A stretch of 44,801 nt of DNA from IMG/VR virus record IMGVR_UViG_3300037231_000039, positions 1 to 44,801 of that record. One strand, given 5' to 3'. Under the pieces are notes generated by a model. That model was not told the origin of the DNA. It did not search any database and worked only from the letters and a program-made list of their open reading frames with translations. Within the stretch, counting starts at the first letter, position 1. Every line of letters starts with the position of its first letter. Positions 1-6,468 of this stretch are shown one piece after another. A program made the translations under genes and the position numbers. This stretch comes from a virus.

Positions 1-127
1 GCTATGCACCACGACATCGGGCCGGGCGTAGCGGAGGAAATCCAGGTGGGGGCGCAGGGCCGCCAGAACAGCCGGCCGCTTCAGGGCCAGCTTCGGCTTC
101 GTCCGGTTTGGATTGAGGTCGACGTGC
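1..127. repeat. Terminal redundancy, left copy (contig circularises)
   Basis: Bases 1-127 are identical to bases 44675-44801. An exact 127-base end overlap is what a de Bruijn assembler leaves on a circular contig when the k-mer is 127. One open reading frame reads cleanly through the join. I infer a circular or circularly permuted genome of 44,674 bp, not a biological direct terminal repeat. Confidence 0.93.
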
Positions 128-210
128 CAGGCTCCCGTAGCCGGTGGCTGATCGAACCAATTATGGGCGACGGCCCAGGTCGTGCCCAGGTCGAAGGCGG
201 CGATCTTCAT
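1..210 (-). CDS. RuvC-like Holliday junction resolvase, N-terminal part (continues at 44674)
   Basis: This encodes residues 1-70 of a 158-residue protein that is completed at 44674-44408 once the circle is closed. The protein opens with MKIAAFDLGTTWA, the first RuvC strand, with the metal-binding aspartate at D7. The family cleaves branched recombination and replication intermediates before packaging. The ATG (210-208) overlaps the stop of the upstream gene as ATGA, so translation is probably coupled. The position where RuvC normally has its second acidic residue (E66 in E. coli, before the x-x-F motif) reads Ser70 here, in the sequence HSQPF. Family assignment is good; activity is uncertain because of that substitution. 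Confidence 0.8.
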   Translation of the reverse strand, partial: MKIAAFDLGTTWAVAHNWFDQPPATGAWHVDLNPNRTKPKLALKRPAVLAALRPHLDFLRYARPDVVVHS

Positions 211-476
211 TTGTCGTAGCCGCAGGCGGCCAGGGCCTTCGTCACCAGCTTCCAAACATGCTGGGAAAGGCGCGGATGGTTAAAGACTTCCGCCTCATGG
301 GTGTAGGTTTTGTTGAGCATCGACAGGTGCAGGGCGGCTTCATCCCGGCCCCGCATGGTGGCAACATGATAGTCACCACGGGTCTGTGTGCCTCCGATGT
401 TGTCTATTTGCATCCTCGCAAGCTCGGTGTGCTTGCCAGTGATCGCTGACCACAACTCTACCTTGACAATTATCAT
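207..476 (-). CDS. Small conserved phage protein, unknown function
   Basis: This 89-residue protein begins MIIVKVELWSAITGK and continues ELARMQI and TRGDYHVATMRG. I recognise this N-terminal pattern from small hypothetical proteins in many phages of GC-rich bacteria, always next to replication genes. No catalytic motif, Cys cluster or membrane segment is visible. The ATG at 476 has GAGG about 8 nt upstream and overlaps the polymerase stop (ATGA). The stop overlaps the start of the RuvC-like gene in the same way. It therefore sits in a coupled chain polymerase - this gene - RuvC, which suggests a replication or recombination accessory role. That role is inference from context only. Confidence 0.8.
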   Translation of the reverse strand: MIIVKVELWSAITGKHTELARMQIDNIGGTQTRGDYHVATMRGRDEAALHLSMLNKTYTHEAEVFNHPRLSQHVWKLVTKALAACGYDK

Positions 477-2482
477 TTGCGATACCTCGGTCCTTTCCAG
501 GTCTCAAACGCGATAGGGATCTCAATGTCCTTGACCCACTGTTCCACGTCTTCACCGATCTCGCGGAAGGCGGCCTCGTCGGCGTCAGCCAGCAAGGGCT
601 CAACCACGATCTCGTCGTGGACATCCAAGACCACGGGGAAGCCGTTGGCGTCAAGTATTTTCTTCGCGCGCTCGACAATCTCCCGTTCGATCTTCATCAC
701 GACATTCTCAGCCAGGCTGCCGCCGAAGGCGTGCTTCGTGACCCAAGCCCCATTCTTCTCGACCTGGTAGGTGAACCCGCGGCGGTAGTCTGGCTTGTCA
801 TCCGTCGACCAGGGCGCGAGGGTCGTCACCTTCTCCGGGTAGGTATACCAGATCTTCGAACCGTTGGGGATCTCAGCCGTCAGCCATATGTCTTCCAGCC
901 GGTAGGTGATGCCGTGGCTCTCGTGGGGATAGCCGTCCCAGACCGTGTCGACAGCGGCGTCCTGCAGCCCATACCATAGGGGAGGGACCAGAGGTGCCCA
1001 CTCCTTACGATAGACCCGGACGACCTCCTCGCAAAACACCAGGGTCTGCCCGTTCCCATACTTAAGATAGAAGGTTTTGCCTGCCATCTGAAAGCCGAGC
1101 CCGAGCACACTGTTCTTTCCGGTCTGCCGCTCCTTGGGGTTCTCTTTCTTATTGAGCGGACGCTTGTAGATGCTCTCGGCCATGTCCAGGTAAACGTCCG
1201 CGCCAGCGGCCATGAGCGCGGTTTTGTCGCGCTGACCAGCGAGCGCCAGAACAGTGCGCGCTTGGATACCGGCATAGTCGCCAGCCAGGAAGATACGCTT
1301 TGGGTCCGCACAGATGATATGTCGCAGCCCCGAAACCACAGCCTCCACGGGAGGTCCATACATGGCTTCGACATAGTCGGCGTCTCCCGTCATCATCGCG
1401 TCGACCAGGGGCTGTGGATCAGTCGGGGTTTCGCCGTCCACCTTGAGGGTGCCGCGGGGAAAGTTGTGGGCCTGGAAGAGGTGGGAGGTCTGCCGGCCAG
1501 GGCCAGTGCCGTGGTAGCGTAGGACCCCCTTGGCCCTGCCATCTAGGCCGACGCACGCCTCCATGGACTTGAGTTTCTTGATCGACGTAGAGCCGACAAG
1601 CTGGCGGATCTCCAGGGCGCGGCGGACGGCCGGCGTGAGGTAGTGGTTGCTCTCCCTGGCGGGCTCGGACAGCGGATCTTCATCGGCGTCGATGTCTTTC
1701 CCGAGAGCCTTGGCCGTATGTTCCTTGTCCAAGCTTTCGAGGCCGGCCCCCTGTTCATTGGCCCAGTTCTTGATCTTCGCAATCTGAGTGAAGTTCAGGC
1801 CACCTGTGAGGAGCTTGAACTCGGCGGCCAAGGGCGCGGTGGCGGTGTCAACAATCTTCTGCATCGCCCGCACCAGGGGCATGTCGAGCCGCAGTCCGCG
1901 CTCGTTGACCTTCGTGGCAAGCTCCCAGATCGGACGCTCATGCGGGGGAAGCCAGCCAATACGCTTGTGCAGGGCCACCTGGCCGTCGATGTCACTCTCG
2001 CAATAGATCCCAACACGTTCCCGAATGGCGGGCGTGATCAGAGGCCACTGGCCGTCCTTCCCAACCTTCGACAGACCAATCGTGAGCTTCGAGCCCTCCT
2101 TGTCCTTCTCCTGGGTCAGCTTGAGGGCGCGTAGGATCTTATCCAGCTTCGCAGGAAGGGCAAGTTGGTTCCCCCGAGCCATCGTATCATGCCACTGGGC
2201 AATGGGGATGGGCGGCCAGCCCAGCGGCTCCATGTGGTTCTTCCAGATCGGCCGTTCGAACGCACAGTTATGGCAGACGAAGAACCAGCCTTCTCGGATG
2301 GCCTTCAGGAGGTAGGGGTCAACCGGGTCGCCTGGCCACCAGGTCCCGCGGCGTCCGTCGTGGCCACCATAGGACAGGCATAGGACCTCGGTCGTTGGAT
2401 CTTCCGCATAGCGGTAGGAGCCAGCCGAAGTCAAGTCGACGAAGGAGCGAGTTTCGAAGTCGATAACAACCCAGTTGGGCAT
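473..2482 (-). CDS. Family A DNA polymerase with 3'-5' exonuclease
   Basis: This 669-residue replicative polymerase has an N-terminal DnaQ-like exonuclease: Exo I has D8 and E10 (VIDFETR), Exo II is HNCAFE near residues 71-76, and Exo III is Y160-x3-D164. Polymerase motif A is D402-YAGIQ, motif B is R452-x3-K456-x3-L460-x3-F464, and motif C is VHDE near the C-terminus. Compared with E. coli Pol I, the E710, F762 and Y766 positions are Q407, L460 and F464. The ATG at 2482 is preceded by GGAG with 6-nt spacing; an upstream TTG at 2596 lacks comparable support and would add an atypical tail. The gene lies downstream of the DUF2815 gene, as in many siphophage replication modules, and no separate processivity factor is recognised. 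Confidence 0.96.
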   Translation of the reverse strand: MPNWVVIDFETRSFVDLTSAGSYRYAEDPTTEVLCLSYGGHDGRRGTWWPGDPVDPYLLKAIREGWFFVCHNCAFERPIWKNHMEPLGWPPIPIAQWHDTMARGNQLALPAKLDKILRALKLTQEKDKEGSKLTIGLSKVGKDGQWPLITPAIRERVGIYCESDIDGQVALHKRIGWLPPHERPIWELATKVNERGLRLDMPLVRAMQKIVDTATAPLAAEFKLLTGGLNFTQIAKIKNWANEQGAGLESLDKEHTAKALGKDIDADEDPLSEPARESNHYLTPAVRRALEIRQLVGSTSIKKLKSMEACVGLDGRAKGVLRYHGTGPGRQTSHLFQAHNFPRGTLKVDGETPTDPQPLVDAMMTGDADYVEAMYGPPVEAVVSGLRHIICADPKRIFLAGDYAGIQARTVLALAGQRDKTALMAAGADVYLDMAESIYKRPLNKKENPKERQTGKNSVLGLGFQMAGKTFYLKYGNGQTLVFCEEVVRVYRKEWAPLVPPLWYGLQDAAVDTVWDGYPHESHGITYRLEDIWLTAEIPNGSKIWYTYPEKVTTLAPWSTDDKPDYRRGFTYQVEKNGAWVTKHAFGGSLAENVVMKIEREIVERAKKILDANGFPVVLDVHDEIVVEPLLADADEAAFREIGEDVEQWVKDIEIPIAFETWKGPRYRK

Positions 2483-2499
2483 GGCGGCTCCTGAAATGG

Positions 2500-2554
2500 G
2501 TGCAGAGCACTTCCCTCCGCTCGGGGCTCGTGGCCCGTTCCCCGCCCTCTGCAC
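2500..2554. promoter_or_regulatory. Stem-loop in the polymerase gene leader
   Basis: The arms GTGCAGAG (2500-2507) and CTCTGCAC (2547-2554) are perfect inverted repeats. The enclosed sequence contains a further CGGGG/CCCCG pairing. On the minus strand the structure ends only a few bases before the GGAG ribosome binding site of the polymerase gene. It fills most of the 138-bp gap between the polymerase and DUF2815 genes. It could modulate translation or mark an RNA-processing site. There is no U-tract, so it is not a typical terminator. Confidence 0.4.
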
Positions 2555-2620
2555 TTCCACCAGGCGGTGTCCTGTACGAGGGGCGGGGCCTGGCAAGCCA
2601 ACACCTTTATCAGTGGTGGG

Positions 2621-3346
2621 CTACCAGTTCTCGTCGGAGGCCGAGGATTTATTCTCGAACTCGCCCTGAGTGGGGTCTTCCTCGCTCTCGATCCCCTGAT
2701 AGGAGGAGAACCGGGAGGTCGGGTCAGCGCGGTTGCCAATCAGTCTCTCGCCGCCGCCGACACTCTCGACGGCTTCGAGATAGGCGTTGACGCCCGGGAG
2801 GCCCGTCGCACCGACGCCGTCGTAAGCCTTCAGCCGGACGCCGAACATGACGTTCTGCCCGGTGTAGAAATGCTTGCGGCCAGCGGCCTTGATGGCGTCG
2901 GGATGTTCCAGGGACACCGGCCGGCCGTTCTCGCGGACGGTCAGTTCCGGGGGGTATTCGTCCTTGGACCGGGCGATGAAGATCTGCCGGCCGCGGGACC
3001 ATTCCCGTTCCTGGATCACCTTGCCGGCCTTGTTCTTCTTGCCGGCGGCGTGATCCGCCTTGTTCCGGTCGGCCAGGTCGGTGCCGTCCTGCAGGGGGAC
3101 CTGCAGTTGCTTGGCCCGGATCGCCGCACCGACATCCAGGGACGGCCACTTGGCGCGGGTGACCTGGATGATAAGACCGCGAAGACGCTTGAGGTCGGCG
3201 CTGTCGTTCAGGAATTCGAAGTTCCCGGAGAACCGGGCGACCTCGTTGGCGGACTGGGTGATGCGTTTGGCCTCCGTCAGGTTGAGGAAGCTGCCCAGCA
3301 CGGGCTCGGTGGTATCGAACGTAACTCGGTCTTCAGTATCGGCCAT
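2621..3346 (-). CDS. DUF2815 family single-stranded DNA-binding protein
   Basis: This 241-residue protein matches the DUF2815 pattern of phage replication modules, which is placed functionally among OB-fold ssDNA-binding proteins (established for the family; not testable here). It would coat single strands for the adjacent polymerase and DUF2800 nuclease. The N-terminus has MADTEDRVTFDTTEP, the middle is rich in Lys/Arg (AAGKKNKAGK), and the last about 25 residues form an acidic tail rich in E/D with a terminal ENW, typical of SSB-like partner-binding tails. The ATG at 3346 has GGAG 7 nt upstream. An upstream in-frame start at 3415 would run through the structured leader and is rejected. Confidence 0.85.
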   Translation of the reverse strand: MADTEDRVTFDTTEPVLGSFLNLTEAKRITQSANEVARFSGNFEFLNDSADLKRLRGLIIQVTRAKWPSLDVGAAIRAKQLQVPLQDGTDLADRNKADHAAGKKNKAGKVIQEREWSRGRQIFIARSKDEYPPELTVRENGRPVSLEHPDAIKAAGRKHFYTGQNVMFGVRLKAYDGVGATGLPGVNAYLEAVESVGGGERLIGNRADPTSRFSSYQGIESEEDPTQGEFENKSSASDENW

Positions 3347-3374
3347 GTGGTGGCTCCTATAGGATGCCGGCTTT

Positions 3375-3431
3375 CCCCGGGGGATGGAGCAACCCCGGGG
3401 TCCGCCAGTTGACAAGGCCCCTTGTGGGGCT
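3375..3431. promoter_or_regulatory. GC-rich hairpins between DUF2815 and DUF2800 genes
   Basis: CCCCGGGG occurs at 3375-3382 and again at 3393-3400, able to form an 8-bp stem. A second small hairpin has GCCCC and GGGGC arms around TTGT (3417-3430). Both fall in the 95-bp gap between the DUF2800 stop and the DUF2815 start. No U-tract follows on either strand. They may attenuate or stabilise the operon mRNA; the role is unknown. Confidence 0.35.
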
Positions 3432-3441
3432 CGAAAGAACC

Positions 3442-4641
3442 CTAGCTGGCGTCTTCCTGGGTGTCAACCCCTATATGGGTGGCAAACCTCTCAGTGGGTT
3501 TCGAGACCGGGACAGCCTTGCGTGGGTCGTCCATGAGGGCAACGGTCAGGCCGGTGTCCGGGCTGTAGCTGAATTGATGGACCCATTCCTTGGCCCCGGG
3601 GATCTTCTCCATCTGGGCGGGGGACTTCACCTCGCGCGGGGTCCAGGCGTCATCACCGAAGCGCGCCGTGGCCAAGCCTATAGCACCGTCCTTGAATACC
3701 CGGTTGGATTTCTTGTTCACCAGCTTGGCCTTGCCGCCGAGGTCGCGGGCCTTCATCAGCCGACGCATGACCTCTTCCTCTTGGGCCTTGAGGTAGAACT
3801 TGATCGCTGCCCCCAGGCGGTAGCTCTCGCCTAGCTGCTCGTCCGACAGGTTCGGAATATGCTTGGGGTTCGCCTTGGCCGCGGCCCCTACGATGGCGGT
3901 CATCAGGGGACAGACTAGCTTGGCGGGGCAGAAGCGGCAATGCTCACCCGCATCCAGACTGTCGTCGAACTCGGTGGCCAGCATGGCGGGGACCAGGACG
4001 CCATGGATCCACGCCTTGATCTCCGACACAGTGGTAGACCAGGAGCGCACGGGTCCGTCCAGGTGGAAGCCGCGGGGCTGGCAGATGGTCAACCACACGA
4101 CGGCGTCGTCGGCGAAGGTGAAACCTCCCGCGTGCTCAATCCCGTCAATCAGGCCGAAGGCGTAATACTGAAGCTGGACGTTGCCTTTGACCTCGACCAT
4201 GATCCCCTCGCCACCCTTCAGGTCGACAACGTGGATCACCTGGCGGTCGCCGGCCAAGGTCGGTTGATAGATACCGGCGAAGTCGCACGTCCCATAGAAC
4301 AGGGGGTGGACAGGGCTGCTGATGCCATACTCGACGTAGCTTTCGGTCACAGTCAGCGACCGGACGTAGTCGAGGTAAATCTGGACTGGGTTCGCCAACT
4401 CGGGCGTCATGACCGTGTTGTTGAAGGTTTCTCCCACGATCTCCCAGGCGTCCAGCTTCTCAGTCAGGCAATGGGCGGCAGCCTCGTGCATAGCCACGCC
4501 CTCGCGGCGGTAGTCCGGCTCGTCGCTTTCGTCCAGGCCCAGGTACTGCAGGAGCGTGACCGAGCCCGGGCATTTCATCCAGCGTTCAGCCCCACTCGCT
4601 CCTAAGCGACTGTGTGTCGGGCGTATCGTCAAATCGGTCAT
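3442..4641 (-). CDS. DUF2800 Cas4-like PD-(D/E)xK nuclease
   Basis: This 399-residue protein matches the DUF2800 family of phage exonuclease-like proteins related to Cas4, AddB and RecB nucleases. Visible motifs are a histidine region near H52 (AMHEAA), D120 in GTCDFAG, the D140-LK142 core of PD-(D/E)xK, and a Q/Y motif around VQLQYY (155-160). Four cysteines, C24 (MKCPGS), C235, C238 and C244 (CRFCPAKLVC), fit a Cas4/AddB-type iron-sulfur cluster. It probably resects DNA ends for recombination-dependent replication alongside DUF2815. The ATG at 4641 has GAGGA about 9 nt upstream. Its first 56 bp overlap the 3' end of the next upstream small gene in another frame. Confidence 0.87.
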   Translation of the reverse strand: MTDLTIRPTHSRLGASGAERWMKCPGSVTLLQYLGLDESDEPDYRREGVAMHEAAAHCLTEKLDAWEIVGETFNNTVMTPELANPVQIYLDYVRSLTVTESYVEYGISSPVHPLFYGTCDFAGIYQPTLAGDRQVIHVVDLKGGEGIMVEVKGNVQLQYYAFGLIDGIEHAGGFTFADDAVVWLTICQPRGFHLDGPVRSWSTTVSEIKAWIHGVLVPAMLATEFDDSLDAGEHCRFCPAKLVCPLMTAIVGAAAKANPKHIPNLSDEQLGESYRLGAAIKFYLKAQEEEVMRRLMKARDLGGKAKLVNKKSNRVFKDGAIGLATARFGDDAWTPREVKSPAQMEKIPGAKEWVHQFSYSPDTGLTVALMDDPRKAVPVSKPTERFATHIGVDTQEDAS

Positions 4642-4831
4642 CGAATTTTTCCTCGGAAGAAACGTCGTTAACCATATTCCGTTCCCGGGCTCTCGCCTCG
4701 CAGTAGGCGATCTGGTCCCGAGCCTGGCGGGCTACCTGTTCGTCTTGGGACTGCCTAGACATTGCTGGGTGGTTTCCCATCGCCGAGAGAGCGGCTACAT
4801 TAAGGGGACTGCACACTGCCCCCACCAGCAT
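4586..4831 (-). CDS. Small hydrophilic protein, unknown function
   Basis: This is an open frame of up to 81 residues between two real genes. The ATG at 4831 lies one base after the TGA of the upstream gene, so translation could be coupled. Internal starts at 4780 (MGNHPAMS) and 4762 (MSRQSQDEQ) are also possible and none has a strong ribosome binding site. The C-terminal half is acidic and charged (SSEEKFDDRFDDTPD). It overlaps the DUF2800 gene start by 56 bp and contains that gene's ribosome binding site. I do not recognise a family. Its position makes it plausible, but overlap and weak initiation signals keep confidence moderate. Confidence 0.5.
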   Translation of the reverse strand: MLVGAVCSPLNVAALSAMGNHPAMSRQSQDEQVARQARDQIAYCEARARERNMVNDVSSEEKFDDRFDDTPDTQSLRSEWG

Positions 4832-4832
4832 A

Positions 4833-5546
4833 TCAGGCCGTCAGCTTCGCCAGCTTGTCCAGATAGTCTTGGCGATGGGCCTGGGGAATGTCGGTGATCC
4901 CGAACTTCTGATCCGCGGGGAACAGGTCCAGGTTCCGATAGGTTTCCTTCAGATCCAGGATGGGCTCGCGCTTACCGAGCTTGCCGGCGGCGGCTGAAGT
5001 CGCTGACAGGATGGCCTCGTCAGTGATCGTCGCGACCGAAGCCGGCGTGTCCCATTCATCTGAGGCCGTAGCGTCGCCAGTAGCCGTGGAGCCAGCTTCC
5101 GTGGCCGTTCCAGGCTCGGAGGCAGGCGGGGCAGCTTCGGCCGGCTGGTCGGGTGCAGGGCCACCCTTTGCCGCGGCAGCAGCGTTGTCCGCCTCGATCT
5201 CGGCGTTCGTCCGGCGACGGCGGCGTGTCGGGGCCGTCGCCTCGGGCTCCCCCGTATCGCCGGCCGGTGGCAAGAGTTGGCCTCGACCTTGATCTGGCTG
5301 GGGTTCGCCGAACTTCTCAGCGAGGTCGACCGTGGGCTGCCGGGATTGCGGCGCGCCGAGGCCGAGGAGTTCGCCGATCTTATCCCGGGCGACCTTGGAA
5401 ATATAGTCCAGGGCGATCACGCCGTCGTGGTCTTCCGGCACAGACGCACTGATCGTGACCTCCGCTTTCTTCACGGGGCCGAACTCCTCCCGCTTCACGC
5501 CGAAGCCGAAGCTGACGGAGACGCTATTGATATCGGCTGCGGGCAA
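4833..5546 (-). CDS. Phage protein with disordered Ala/Pro-rich centre, TTG start
   Basis: This 237-residue protein has three parts. Residues 1-65 are folded in appearance (SVSFGFGVKREEF, later KVARDKIGELLGLG). Residues about 80-175 are a low-complexity Ala/Pro/Thr/Glu linker containing an arginine run in TRRRRRTNAEIEADN. The C-terminal about 60 residues are ordered again (LDLKETYRNLDLFP). The start is TTG at 5546, and the choice is well supported by a near-perfect AGGAGG-type site (GGAGG, 6-nt spacing) with no ATG nearby. It sits in the replication operon upstream of DUF2800. I do not recognise the family; the basic patch suggests nucleic-acid contact, which is inference. Confidence 0.85.
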   Translation of the reverse strand: MPAADINSVSVSFGFGVKREEFGPVKKAEVTISASVPEDHDGVIALDYISKVARDKIGELLGLGAPQSRQPTVDLAEKFGEPQPDQGRGQLLPPAGDTGEPEATAPTRRRRRTNAEIEADNAAAAAKGGPAPDQPAEAAPPASEPGTATEAGSTATGDATASDEWDTPASVATITDEAILSATSAAAGKLGKREPILDLKETYRNLDLFPADQKFGITDIPQAHRQDYLDKLAKLTA

Positions 5547-5581
5547 GGTTGCCTCCTATGGCTGCCGGGTTGAAGTCTGGC

Positions 5582-5851
5582 CTACTTACCGATAGCGGTG
5601 GCCAAAAGCAAGGACTTTTCTTCGATCAGGGCCGCCGCCTTTACCACCGCAGCTTCCAGGGCTTGGATGGCCTGGTCGTAGGGCAGTCCAACCCGCCACA
5701 GGCCGGGGCTGGCTGCCTTGGCAATCCTGGCGTTGCGATCCGCATTCTCAATCATGAAGGCAGCATCGTGCAGAACCCGCATGGCCGAGTTAAGTTCGAA
5801 CATTCTGGTCCGGGCCGCCTCATGGCGCTCATCCAGATCGTCGTTCACCAT
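5582..5851 (-). CDS. Small helical protein, unknown function
   Basis: This 89-residue protein is almost entirely predicted helix, with repeated Ala-rich segments (AIQALEAAVVKAAALIEEK) and heptad-like spacing, so a small helical bundle or coiled coil is likely. The ATG at 5851 overlaps the stop codon of the upstream PPC-motif gene by 7 bp, indicating coupled translation. No catalytic or metal motif is seen. It has the normal GC-rich codon use of its neighbours. I do not recognise a family. The operon position suggests a role with the replication genes, without direct evidence. Confidence 0.75.
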   Translation of the reverse strand: MVNDDLDERHEAARTRMFELNSAMRVLHDAAFMIENADRNARIAKAASPGLWRVGLPYDQAIQALEAAVVKAAALIEEKSLLLATAIGK

Positions 5852-6468
5852 TTCACGTCCCTCGCCATAGCCAGCAACACGTCCCGGAACTCGGGAGGTG
5901 TAGCGTCTCGGATCTCCGTCTTTCTCTTCCCACCGACCATTGCCATGTGGCCGATCCGGCGAGCCTTCTCATAGCCATAGCGTTCAATCATCCATTCTGG
6001 CAAGGGCTTTTCGCACGGACCCCAACGAAGCTCCGGGAGATTGATCCCATTTGCATACAGCCAAGTCCCCTTGCGGGAAAAATGCCCGTAGTGGCCTTGC
6101 TCGACATAGCAGGCATAGCCGCCATAGTCATCGACTGGAACCCAGCCACCACTTCGGGGTGGCGTCTTCAGGCCATAGTAGGCATAGGCCCGGGTCTCGG
6201 CTGGATGCTCGACCACCCCACCCCACGTCCTGGCCGCCCACAAGGCATGGGCGAACCGGCCGCCATCGTCCCCAAGCTTATATTGATGGGGTTTGCGGGG
6301 TGAGCCACCGAAATAGCGCCCCCAGCGTTGGCAGGGGGGGTGAGCCACAACCGGGTGCGGACCATGATAGTCCTGGCTTCGTTGGGGCAGCGCCCAAGGC
6401 TCAACACCATCCAGGCCAAAGTAGGTCCCGTCCGCTTCCACATAAAGGGCTGCGACTGTCATTACCAT
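5845..6468 (-). CDS. PPC-motif protein resembling a C5-methyltransferase fold
   Basis: This 207-residue protein resembles phage proteins with the pattern HPPC...W, GDDGG, W-GGV-EHPA and EQGHYGH. Here these appear as AHPPCQRWGRYFGG, LGDDGGRFAHAL, GGVVEHPAET and YVEQGHYGHFSRKGTW. The PPC and EHP segments look like counterparts of the PC (motif IV) and ENV (motif VI) segments of C5-cytosine methyltransferases, but the usual SAM-binding motif I (FxGxG) is not evident. A DNA-modifying or base-binding role is possible and unproven. Two starts fit: ATG at 6468 or at 6462, the latter forming TAATG with the helicase stop. It is coupled to genes on both sides. Confidence 0.75.
   Translation of the reverse strand: MVMTVAALYVEADGTYFGLDGVEPWALPQRSQDYHGPHPVVAHPPCQRWGRYFGGSPRKPHQYKLGDDGGRFAHALWAARTWGGVVEHPAETRAYAYYGLKTPPRSGGWVPVDDYGGYACYVEQGHYGHFSRKGTWLYANGINLPELRWGPCEKPLPEWMIERYGYEKARRIGHMAMVGGKRKTEIRDATPPEFRDVLLAMARDVKW

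Noticed and set aside
1-127. Biological direct terminal repeat (T7-like DTR)
   Set aside because: The length of exactly 127 bases is a common assembler k-mer and a gene reads through the join. T7-type repeats are usually placed between genes and longer.
2567-3412. Long rightward open frame of 281 codons
   Set aside because: It is antisense to the DUF2815 gene, has no ribosome binding site or recognisable protein features, and results from GC-rich third-position bias.
3409-3414. Rightward TTGACA between DUF2800 and DUF2815 genes
   Set aside because: No -10 box at 16-18 bp and no rightward gene to transcribe.
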